This document shows, in pieces, positions 11,048 to 20,845 of a stretch of 64,000 bases of DNA. Made by a program: the position numbers and the translations under genes. How positions within the stretch are numbered: position 1 is the stretch's first letter; the number at the start of each line of letters is the position of its first letter. The notes beneath the pieces were generated by a model that made no database searches, was not told where the DNA came from, and was given only the letters and a program-made list of their open reading frames with translations. The stretch is from Arachis hypogaea. Lineage: Eukaryota > Streptophyta > Magnoliopsida > Fabales > Fabaceae. Location: the NCBI RefSeq assembly GCF_003086295.3, contig NC_092048.1:108888276-108952275 (forward strand), read 5' to 3'.

Positions 11048-11235
11048 AAATGGTTATGGAAAAACAAAAAGCTTTAGCTTTTACCACACCAAACTGAGAA
11101 GGTTGCTCGTCCTCGAGCAAAGAAGAAAGAAGAGAGTAGAAGAAGAAGAAATAGAGGAGATGGAGTAGGGTTGTGATTCGGCCAAGGGGGAGAAGTGTTA
11201 TTTAGGTTTTGTGAAAATGAAGGAGTGAAGATGGG

Positions 11236-11243
11236 TTTATATA
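11236..11243 (-). promoter_or_regulatory. Internal TATA box upstream of ORF2 in H
   Basis: The complement reads TATATAAA and stands about 190 bp before the ORF2 ATG, the same spacing as in E (45225-45232) and G (61341-61347). A dedicated promoter for ORF2 is inferred from this shared spacing. Confidence 0.5.
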
Positions 11244-11474
11244 GGGGTGAGAAGGGTGTGTATGGTTCGGCTATAGAGGGTGCGTTTGGGAGGCAAAATG
11301 GTTTGAATTTGAATGGTGAGGTAGGTGGGGTTTTATAAAGGATGGATGTGAGTGGTGAAGAGAATGGTGGGATTTGATAGGTGAGGGGTTTTGGGGAAGA
11401 GGTATTGAGGTGATTGGTGAATGGGTGAAGAAGAAAGAGAGTGGTGGGTAGGTAGGATATCTCATCCCTGCACT

Positions 11475-11690
11475 AAGTGGCGTACAAAACGCCCTTTTCT
11501 GCCAATCCTAGCGTTAAACACCAGGCTGCTACCCATTTCTGGCGTTTAACGCTAGCTTCTTGCCCATTCCTGGTGTTAAACGCCAGTCTGGTGCCTTTTC
11601 TGGCGTTAAACGCCCAGAATGGTGCCAGACTAGGCGTTTAACGCCCATTCTGCTACCTTTACTGGCGTTTAGACGCCAGTAACTGTCTCC
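11475..11690. repeat. GGCGTTTAACGCC-type inverted-repeat tract of H
   Basis: Irregular short palindromes built on GGCGTTTAACGCCAG and its reverse, about six units 35-50 bp apart, separated by short linkers such as TTCTGCTACC. It lies between gag-protease and ORF2. Counterparts are at 44690-44935 (E), 56650-56925 (I) and 60760-61035 (G). Confidence 0.8.
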
Positions 11691-11827
11691 TCCAGGGTGT
11701 TCTATTTTTCATTCTATTTTTCACTTTGTTTTTGCTTTTTCAATTGTTTTTGTGACTTCATGATCATCAACCTACAGAAAACATAAAATAACAAAGGAAA
11801 ATAGAAATTTAACATAGAATAGTAACG

Positions 11828-11878
11828 ATTGGGTTGCCTCCCACAAGCACTTCTTTAATGTCAATAGCTTGACAGTAG
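11828..11878 (-). promoter_or_regulatory. Post-gag hairpin block of H
   Basis: Element sense keeps GTCAAGCTATTGAC and a GTGGG-AGGCAA-CCCAA hairpin that has lost one base against GTTGGG in A. Confidence 0.5.
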
Positions 11879-11891
11879 CTCTCATGGAGCC

Positions 11892-14205
11892 TTACAGATG
11901 TTCAGAGCAATGTTGGAACCTCCCAACACCAAACTTAGAGTTTGAATGTGGGGGTTCAACACCAAACTTAAAGTTTGGTTGTGGCCTCCCAACACCAAAC
12001 TTAGAGTTTGACTGTGGGGGCTCTGTTTGACTCTGTATTGAGAGAAGCTCTTCATGCTTCCTCTCCATGGTGACAGAAGGATATCCTTGAGCTTTAAACA
12101 CAAGGGAGTCTCCATTCACTTGAATGATCAATTCTCCTCTGTCAACATCAATCACAGCTTTTGCTGTGGCTAGGAAGGGTCTGCCAAGGATGATGGATTC
12201 ATCCATACACTTCCCAGTCTCTAGAACTATGAAATCAGCAGGGACGTAATGGTCTTCAACCTTTACCAAGACATCATTTACAAGTCTATAAGCCTGTTTC
12301 TTTGAATTGTCTGCCATCTCTAGTGAGATTCTTGCAGCTTGTACCTCAATGATCCCTAACTTCTCCATTATAGAGAGAGGCATAAGGTTTATGCTTGACC
12401 CTAGGTCACACAGAGCCTTCTCAAAGGTCATGGTACCTATGGTACAAGGGATTGAGAACTTTCCAGGGTCCTGTCTCTTTTGAGGTAATCTCTGCCTAGT
12501 CAAGTCATCCAATTCTTTGATGAGCAATGGAGGTTCATCCTCCAAGTCTCATTACCAAACAACTTGGCATTTAGCTTCATAATTGCTCCAAGGTACTTAG
12601 CAACTTGCTCTTCAGTAACATCTTCATCCTCTCAGAGGAAGAATACTCATCAGAGCTCATGAATGGCAAAAGTAAATTCAATGGAATCTCTATGGTCTCA
12701 GTGTAAGCCTCAAATTCCCATGGTTCCTCATTAGGGAACTCCATGGAGGTCAGTGAGTGTCCATTGAGGTCTTCCTCAGTGGGAATCACTGCCTCTTCCT
12801 CCTCTCCATGTTCAGCCATGTGAGATGTTGTTATGGCCTTGCACTCTCTTTTTGGATTCTCTTCTGTATTGCTTGGGAGAGTACTAGAAGGGAGTTCAGT
12901 AATTTTCTTACTCAGCTGACCCAATTGTGCCTCCAAATTTCTAATGGAGGACCTTGTTTCAGTCATGAAACTTTGAGTGGTTTTGATTAGATCAGAGACA
13001 ATGGTTGTTAAGTCAGAAGGGTTTTGCTTAGAATTCTCTGTCTGTTGCTGAGAAGATGATGGAAAAGGCTTGCTATTGCTAAAACCTATTCTTCCACCAT
13101 TATTGTTGCTGAAACCTTGTTGAGGTCTCTGTTGATCCTTTCATGAGAGATTTGGATGATTTCTCCATGAAGGATTATAGTGTTTCCATAGGATTCTTCC
13201 ATATAATTCACCTCTTCCATTGCTGGGTTCTCAGGATCATAAGCTTCTTCTTCAGAGGAAGCTTCCTTAGTACTGCCTGTTACTGCTTGCATTCCAGACA
13301 GACTCTGAGGAATCATATTGACTTGTTGGGTCAATATTTTATTCTGAGCCAATATGGCATTCAGAGTATCAATCTCAAGAACTCCTTTCTTCTGAGTTGA
13401 CCCATTATTCACAGGATTCCTTTCAGATGTGTACATGAATTGGTTATTTGCAACCATTTCAATGAGTTCTTGAGCTTCTGCAGGCGTCTTCTTCAGATGA
13501 AGAGATCCTCCAGTAGAGCTATCCAATGACATCTTGGATAGTTCAGACAAACCATCATAGAAGATTCCTATGATGCTCCATTCTGAAAGCATGTTAGAAG
13601 GACACTTTCTGATCAATTGCTTGTATCTCTCCCAAGCTTCATAGAGGGACTCACCATCCTTCTGTCTAAAGGTTTTGACTTCCACTCTAAGCTTACTCAA
13701 TTTTTGAGGTGGAAAGAACTTTGCCAAGAAGGCATTGACTAGCTTTTCCCAAGAGTTCAGCTTTCTTTAGGTTGTGAATCCAACCATGTCCTAGCTCTGT
13801 CTCTTACAGCAAAAGGAAAAAGCATAAGTCTGTAGACTTCAGGGTCAACCCATTGGTCTTGACAGTGTCACAGATTTGCAGGAATTCAGCTAAGAACTGA
13901 TGAGGATCTTCCAACGGAAGTCCATGAAACTTGCAATTCTATTGCATTAGAGAAACTAATTGAGGCTTAAGCTCAAGTTGTTTGCTCCAAGGAGGATAAG
14001 ATGCATTCTCCCATAGAATCAAGGAGTAGGTGACAGTAAAAAACACCTTCTTGATTATTGCATTTGTTTGTTTTTGCTGCCTGGTTTTCTCTTCTGAAGT
14101 CTGTTAGGCCTTAAAGGAGAATTGTTCTTTGCTTCTAAGCTTCTCATCAAAGGTCTTATCAGGTTCAGATCAGCTGACAAGTATGCCTTTATCTTTGTTC
14201 CCTGC
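11892..14205 (-). pseudogene. Broken gag-protease ORF of H
   Basis: Open pieces at 13727-13086 (gag core, with KTFRQKDGESLYEAWERYK), 12966-12577 and 12545-11892 (retropepsin with CDLGSSINLMP and [19 protein letters not shown]) are homologous to residues spread over one ORF in element I. Breaks include a frameshift near 13740-13760, another near 13850, and a TAG at 13939-13941 where a Gln codon is expected. The C-terminus repeats the peptide KFGV three times, because the noncoding-looking AAGTTTGGTGT motif is translated there. No zinc knuckle is seen. The N-terminal limit near 14205 is set by alignment with the leader of the gag of I. Confidence 0.85.
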
Positions 14206-15791
14206 TATGATAGAAAGCAAGAATAGGGAACTCCTATGTCACAGTATTAGAGATTCTCTGAGGTGTCTAGAGGAAAAGAAGAATAGAAGAGAGAGTGGTT
14301 GCGAGAAGAGAAGGATAACTTATCAAGAGGGAATGAGTTCGAATTGTACCTTGATGAGGAGTCTTAGTCCTTTAAAATAGAAGGATGTGAGAAGAGGGGA
14401 AGAATTTCAGAAAATAATTAAAAAAGATTTTGAAATATTAAAAGAAATTTGAAGAATTTGATTGAGATTTTCGAGAAACTAAATTGGGAAAGAAATAAAG
14501 TGATTTTTGAAAAAAGATTTTGAAATTAGAAAAAAGATATGAATTGAATTAAAAATTATTTTGAAAAAGATGTGATTGAAAAGATCTGTTTGAAAAGATA
14601 TGATTGAAAAATCAATTTAGAAAAGAAATTTTTTTAAAAATTAAAGTTGATTACTTGACCTATTCAAAGAAATTAAAAAGATATGCTTTAAATTTAAGAG
14701 TTTGAATGCCCTTTCTTAAATAGCAAGTACAACTTGAAAATTTTTAGAAGTAAATCTTTAATTGAATGCAAGGATTTTTTGAAAATAGTAAAAATAATAT
14801 AAAATGGAAAAGAATTGATTTTGAAAGAGATATGATTGAAAAGATATGATTTTGAAAAGATTTGATATTTTGAAAAATTATGAAAACTTGAAAAAAATGT
14901 GAATTAAAAACAAATCTTCCTCTAGTGTCCATCCTGGCGTTAAACCCCCAGAATGGGTGCCCATTCTGGCGTTTAACGCCAAAACTCTTCCTTTTTGGGC
15001 GTTAAACGCCCAGCCAGGTGCCCTGGCTGGCATTTAAACGAGAGTTTTCCTTCTTCACTGGGCGTTTTGAACGCCCAGCTTTTTCTGTTTGATTCCTCTG
15101 CTGAATGTTTTGAATCTTCAATTCTCTGTATTATTGACTTGAAAAGACATAGTTTTTTAAAAAATATTTTTGAATTTTTGATGATGGAAATCAATAAAAA
15201 TGCAGCTAAGATCAAATAAACAATGCATGTAACACACAAACTTAAAAGTTTGTATACTAAGGACTATAACAATGTAAAAAATGCATATGAAAAACAACAA
15301 AACACACTAAACAAGAGAATTTAAAGATCAGAGCAATAAAATCATCAAGAACAACTTGAAGATCAATGAAGAACAATATGTATAAATTCGAAAAATGCAA
15401 GAAGAAGAAAGTCATGCAATTGACACCAAACTTAAAAATTGATACTAGACTCAAACAAGAAACATAAAATATTTTTTTTTTATGATTTTATAAATTTTTT
15501 TGTGATTTTCGAAACTTATAAGAAAAAGAAAATAAAGAGACTCAAAACTTTTAATAAGAATTCCAGGAATCATGCAATGTTAGTCTAAAGCTTCAGTCTA
15601 AAAAGGATTAGACATGTTTGGCCAATCTTCAACAGAACATTACATTCAATAGCTAAATTGATGAGAATCAATTAGCTTTTGTGATGGTGGGAACATTACC
15701 TTGAAACTCTAGAATTCATTCTTAAAAATTTTGAAGAAAAGATACCTAATCTAAGCAACAAGATGAACCGTCAGTTGTCCAAACTCGAACA
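14206..15791 (-). other. 5' untranslated leader of H
   Basis: AT-rich noncoding sequence (runs of GAAAAGAT and TTGAAAA on the plus strand). It includes a CACCAAACTTA motif near 15424 and an inverted-repeat tract at 14935-15075. Homologous to 52284-54111 in element I, which lacks that tract. Confidence 0.7.
14935..15075. repeat. Extra GGCGTTTAACGCC tract inside the 5' leader of H
   Basis: Three or four palindromic units, for example GGGCGTTAAACGCCC and GGGCGTTTTGAACGCCC, in an otherwise AT-rich leader. The equivalent leader of element I has none, so this tract was gained in H or lost in I. Confidence 0.7.
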
Positions 15792-15809
15792 ATCCCCGGC
15801 AACGGCGCC
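15792..15809 (-). promoter_or_regulatory. Primer-binding site of H (tRNA-Asp)
   Basis: Plus strand TCCCCGGCAACGGCGCCA, identical to the PBS of A, 5 nt from the LTR end at 15815. Confidence 0.93.
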
Positions 15810-15814
15810 AAAAC

Positions 15815-17441
15815 TTGGTACACGAAATTGTGATCATCAACAATGGCGCCAAAGGACTTGGAGCTCTCAAACGTGAATCACACTTTGTCACAATTCCGCA
15901 CAACTAACTAGCAAGTGCACTGGGTCGTCCAAGTAATAAACCTTACGTGAGTAAGGGTCGATCCCACGGAGATTGTCGGTTTGAAGCAAGCTATGGTCAT
16001 CTTGTAAATCTCAGTCAGGTGGATTCAAATGGTTATGGAGTTTAAGGTGATGAAAATAAACATAAAATAAAGATAGAGATACTTATAATTCATTGGTGGA
16101 TTTCAGATAAGCGTATGAAGATGCTTTGTTCCCCTTGAACCTCTGCTTTCCTATTGCCTTCTTCCAATCATTCATACTCCTTTCCATGGCAAGCTTTATG
16201 TTGGGCATCACCGTTATCAATGGCTACATCCCGTCTTCTCAGTGAAAATGGTCCTGATACTCTGTCACAACATCGGCTAATCAGTTGTCGGTTCTCGATC
16301 ATGTCGGAATAGGATCTATTGATCCTTTTGCGTCTGTCACACGCCCCACAATCGCGAGTTTGAAGCTCGTCACAGTCAACCCTTCCAGATCCTACTCGGA
16401 ATACCACATACAAGGTTTAGACTTTTCAGATCTCAGGAATGGCCGCCAATAATTCTAGCCTATACCACGAAGGTTCCAATCTTAGATTAGAAACCCAAGA
16501 GATATGCATTCAAGCCATTGCTAGTAGAACAAAGGTGGTTGTCAGGCACATGTTTATAGGTGAGAATGATGATGAGTGTCATAGATCATCACATTCATCA
16601 AGTTGAAGAAAGAATGAATATCTTGGAGAAGAAATAGACTTGAGTTGAATAGAAAAACAATAGTACTTGTATTAATTCATGAAGAACAGCAGAGCTCCAC
16701 ACCTTAATCTATGGTGTGTAGAAACTCCACCGTTGAGAATACATAAGAACAAGATCAATGCATGGCTGAATGGCCAGCCTCCAAACATGTCTAAGATAGC
16801 ATAAGACTTATCAAAGATTCAATGTATGAAAATACAATAGCAAAAGGTCCTTTTATAGAGAACTAGTAGCCTAGGGTTTACAGAAATCAGTAATTAATGC
16901 AGAAATCTTCTTCCGGGCCCACTTGGTGTGTGCTTGGGCTGAGCATTGAAGCATTTTCATGTAGAGACTTTTCTTGGAGTTAAACGCCAGCTTTGTGCCA
17001 GTTTGGGCATTTAACTCCAGCTTTTGTGCCAGTTTTGGAGTTAAACGCCAGAATTCTTGAGCTGACTGGGAACGCCTGTTTGGGCCATCAAATCTCGGGC
17101 AAAGTATGGACTATTATATATTTCTGGAAAGCCCAGGATGTCTACTTTTCAACGCAATTGAGAGCGCGCCAATTGGGCTTATGTAGCTCCAGAAAATCGA
17201 CTTTGAGTGCAGGGAGGTCAGAATCCAACAGCATCTGCAGTCCTTTTTCAGCCTCTGAATCAGATTTTTGCTCAGGGCCCTAAATTTCAGCCAGAAAATA
17301 CCTAAAATTACAGAAAAACACACAAACTCATAGTAAAGTCCGGAAGAGTGATTTTTATTTAAAAACTAAGAAAAATATAATAAAAACTAACTAAAATATA
17401 CTAAAAACAATGCCAAAAGCGTATAAATTATCCACTCATCA
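15815..17441 (-). repeat. 5' LTR of H (1627 bp)
   Basis: Begins TGGTACACGAAATTGTG beside the PBS and ends ...ATCCACTCATCA, the complement of TGATGAGTGGAT. It aligns to the LTRs of E and I. It carries a TATA box (complement TATAAAAG, 16850-16857), a T-arm-like conserved stretch near 15949-15968, a short GGAGTTAAACGCC-type tract at 16975-17055 and a PBS relic TGGCGCC near 15842-15853. Confidence 0.9.
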
Positions 17442-17535
17442 ATGTTTCATTTTGGGCTTTAAATAGGTTGAGTATCTCATAATTACTCTTTGCTTGTTAA
17501 TTGCACACCAAGTGTTCGAGGAAATGCATGAATGC
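17442..17535. other. 94-bp spacer between H and C, possible host DNA
   Basis: It matches none of the element parts seen here. The stretch around 17505-17530 can be read on the plus strand as HQVFEEMHEC, reminiscent of a pentatricopeptide repeat, but ten residues are too few to call a gene. Confidence 0.35.
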
Positions 17536-18415
17536 TGATGTGTGGAAAGCGATCCAACACAAAAACTCACTGGCAAGTGTACCGGGTCGCATCAAGTAAT
17601 AATAACTCACAGGAGTGAGGTCGATCCCACAGGGATTGAAGGATTGAGCAACTTTAATTTAGTGGTTGATTTAGTCAAGCTAACAAGAGTTGATTTAAGT
17701 GAATTGTAATTGACAGAAGCTAAATTGCATGAATGTAAAGGGAGAGAGAAGAATTGCAATAAATTAAAGAACTAAATAAGTAAAAGTGCTGAATCTTAAA
17801 GAACAAGTAAAGTAAATGACAGAAACTTAGATTGCAAGAAATGTAAATTGTTGGAATCTTAAAGAGTTCAAGGAGCTGGGATTGCAGAATTTAAACATGG
17901 AAAAGTAAATTGCAACAAGCAGGAAAGTAAAAGATGAATTGAGTTGAAATAAATCTCAAACAGAAAGGTAAATTGGCTTGAAGAAGCCTCAGCAGATAAA
18001 CAGAAAGAAAAATGAAGGATCTCAGGGGTCAAGAGACTAGAATACCAAGTCTAGATCTCACTGCCTTCCTTGATCCAATTCAAAGATCAATTGCAAGAAA
18101 ATTAAAGATCAAACAGTAGAAGAAGTAAATTCAAGTCTCAATTTCTCAAATGGTGCAGTGAAACAAAAACAGAGAGAGATCTCAAGGTGAGATTGAGACA
18201 GAATTTCCTTAATTCTCAACACCCAAGACTCAAGCAAAATATGTAGAAAAGAAGACAAAGAAAACCCAGAGGAAAAGAATTCAATTCTCTTTCCCAATTC
18301 TCCTAAAAACTTTAAATCTCAAGAACAACAAATAAAATTGAGCTCTCCACTGAAGTCCAGTAAAAAAATCTGAAAAGAAAAGCTCCTCAAAACTTAAATC
18401 CTAAGCTATTTATAC

Positions 18416-18424
18416 ACTCTCTTC
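18416..18424 (-). promoter_or_regulatory. TATA box in LTR of C
   Basis: The complement reads TATAAATAG, placed as in the LTR of A between the hairpin array and the T-arm-like motif. Confidence 0.65.
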
Positions 18425-18547
18425 TAATGACCATTAAGCCTTGAATTTGGGCCCTTGGCCTTGATGGAATTGGGTTGAAGATAGCCTCTTTTGATTGCAC
18501 TTGGTCTTGAGAAGAAATCCGTTTGCACTATGGACTTTGGGATCATT

Positions 18548-18957
18548 CACGTTTGAGTCAACGTTTGAGGCAAACGTTGACTCAAACGTCTTCGTGTAAT
18601 GGCATTATGCAAAACGGGTGGTTGCTGTCACTCATGTTTGAGTTCACGTTTGACGTCAAACGTGAGCTCAAACGTGATCCTCCCCAAGGCAATCTTCAGC
18701 CAACGTTTGACCTCACGTTTGAGGCAAACGTTGGTGCAAATATGGCTCCTCCTCCAGGGTGTTCTTAAGCCAACGTTTGACCTCACGTTTGAGGCAAACA
18801 TTGGTGCAAACGTTGAGCTCCTCCCAGGGTATTCCTTAGCCAACGTTTGACCTCACATTTGAGGCAAACGTTAGCACAAACTTTGAGCTCCTCCAGGATG
18901 GCTGTGCTGTTATCCACGTTTGAGTTCACGTTTGAGGCAAACGTGAACTCAAACGTG
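18548..18957. repeat. Hairpin array in LTR of C
   Basis: Six palindromic units of about 42 bp built on ACGTTTGAGTTCACGTTTGA and its reverse complement, starting near 18548, 18633, 18701, 18771, 18841 and 18915, with spacing close to 70-85 bp. Same layout as in A, with a different core sequence. The first, second and last units are near-perfect; the middle ones carry mismatches. Confidence 0.85.
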
Positions 18958-19274
18958 ATCTTCTCAATGCTACCTTTATTTCCATTCCTACCATCCCCTT
19001 TCTTCAACCTTCCTCCAAGCCTTTTGGTCACCTATCATCAATCAACAAATGCATCAAAGCTACACTAAAATCATGAGACTTCTTCTTATCCTTGACATAT
19101 AAGCAATTATAGCACAAAACCTCATGAAAATGCATCAATTTACTCATGGTTGATTGAATCCAAGTACACATGAATTTCTACCCAAATGGCTTACTTGTAA
19201 CTCAAGAAAGTTTATAAACCTATTAAAAACAAAGGAAAAGACTAGTAAAACTAGGCTAAGATGCCCTGGCATCA

Positions 19275-20788
19275 CAACACCAAACTTAAATCTTGCTTGT
19301 CCCCAAGCAAGCATCAAATATAAGAGAGAATGACATGAAACAGAGAAGTGTGCATATCCTTATTGAGCATATAGTTGAATTTAGTTCATGGGGTTTTTAT
19401 GCAGACAATGGTGGTTCATTTATTGCTTGCTATTACATAAGAGATGTTTCCTCAAAAGTTTACTAAGTTTGCTGCTATAAGGCTTTATTTTTGCTTGTTC
19501 CCTTGTTAACTTTTCCTTCTTTGTTTTGCTCAGAGAGCTTATTATTCTTTGAAGGCTTGGTGGCAAATGTTGCAGTAGCCTTTGGCTTAATTTTGCTCAA
19601 CATTTCTTCACCACAGACACATGGCTTACCCTTTTCTTCCTAGGATCATTGATGCCCAGAATCTCTTTGGATAACTAAATTTTTTGTGGGTATGTTGCTC
19701 TTTATTTTGGACTTTCAGTTGGCAATCCCAAATCAGTTGATCTAAGTGGCCATGTTTTGAAATACTCCTCAGAACTTACTTGTCCAAGCATATCCTAGTA
19801 CAAAAACACCACAGGCATGTGTCCTAGGGTCCAAGCTATTGGTGCCTAGCCTTATTGTTTGTTTTCTTTACCACTTTTGGCTTTTTCTCTTTCTTTTTCT
19901 TTCTGTTTTATTTCTTTCTCAAGGGATTTTTAATGATACAAGCCTTCATAACAAAAACCAGTTCACACTTCTAGGAAATGTCATTATACAGCTTTTATTT
20001 TATGAGCCATGTATTAAATCAACAAAAACCACCACTAACTTTCATTCTTACTTTTGCAACATTGGATATTCACTTTCTAATTCAAACATTTCTCTTTTAT
20101 TCAGGCACATGGGAAACAAAACCAAAATTCAAGGTAATGAAGGATGACAATTATTATGCAGATCAGCATTCTTGACAAACAATTTCACTTGCAACCAGAG
20201 GAACACTTTAGCAGGTCATATAAGAATTCCCAAAATTAAAACATTTCTCAACAACAAGGATCAAATGTAAATACAACCTATTGGGTTGCAGCTTTTCATT
20301 CTTCCTTCTGTTGTGTCTCTTTTGGGTCCTACTGCAGATTGTTTCCAAATGTTGGCCATTTTCCTGTATGAGTCTCAAAAGTTGCTTGCTTCTCAAGCCC
20401 TTAAGGCAGCTGGTTAGTATGCAAAGCTTATTTATGTGCTTTTGAACTTACTTTGGTGTGTGAACACCAAACTTAGTCCCTTGCCACTACTTTTCTGATG
20501 TAACAAGTTAACTAATTATGAACTCTCATGGCCTTGCAAAAGGTTATGAAACTAAAAACTAGAAAACAGCAGATTGGTTAACTAGTTTATCTGATTGCTT
20601 GAAGCTAGCATTATGCATAAGGTGAAAATGTGTTGTATGATGAGGTTTTTGGTGGAACACCAAACTTAGAATCCTTCATTCTCCCTTAGATAATTTTGGT
20701 GTGCAACACCAAACTTAGCTTCTTGCAATATAGATAAAACTAATTAACCTTTTTTATTAAAATAGCTATGAAAAGAAAACTACCTCAG
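19275..20788 (-). other. 3' noncoding region of C
   Basis: No credible ORF. The PPT hairpin is at 19292-19311, and CACCAAACTTA motifs occur near 19280, 20464, 20655 and 20707. It resembles the same region of A in order of motifs and in its T-rich stretches. Confidence 0.7.
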
Positions 20789-20840
20789 GTTGGGTTGCCT
20801 CCCAACAAGCGCTTGTTTATTGTCACTAGCTTGACATTGA
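20789..20840 (-). promoter_or_regulatory. Post-pol hairpin block of C
   Basis: Element sense GTCA-AGCTAG-TGAC, then GTTGGG-AGGCAA-CCCAAC (complement of 20789-20806), directly after the reading frame. Confidence 0.6.
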
Positions 20841-20845
20841 CCCCA

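Larger units (their letters stand above)
10975..17441 (-). mobile_element. Element H: non-autonomous gag-protease LTR element with ORF2 remnant
   Basis: In element order: 5' LTR 17441-15815, PBS 15809-15792, a 1.6-kb AT-rich leader, a broken gag-protease 14205-11892, a conserved hairpin block, a GGCGTTTAACGCC-type tract, a leader with a TATA box, and the first 24 codons of ORF2, cut at 10975 by element A. There is no RT or integrase. Same family as E, G and I. The missing 3' part would lie beyond A, outside the window, if A really inserted here. The LTR start is followed by ATGTT, a candidate target-site duplication whose partner is not visible. Confidence 0.85.
17536..19274 (-). repeat. 3' LTR of C (1739 bp)
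   Basis: TGATGTGTGG at 17536 to CCTGGCATCA at 19274. Contains the T-arm-like motif (17615-17630), a TATA box (18416-18424) and a six-unit hairpin array. Apart from these and the termini it does not align with the LTR of A. Confidence 0.85.

Noticed and set aside
18523..19068. Overlapping ORFs on both strands in the hairpin array of C
   Set aside because: Palindromic repeats give the same open frames on both strands; the peptides are simple translations of the repeat.
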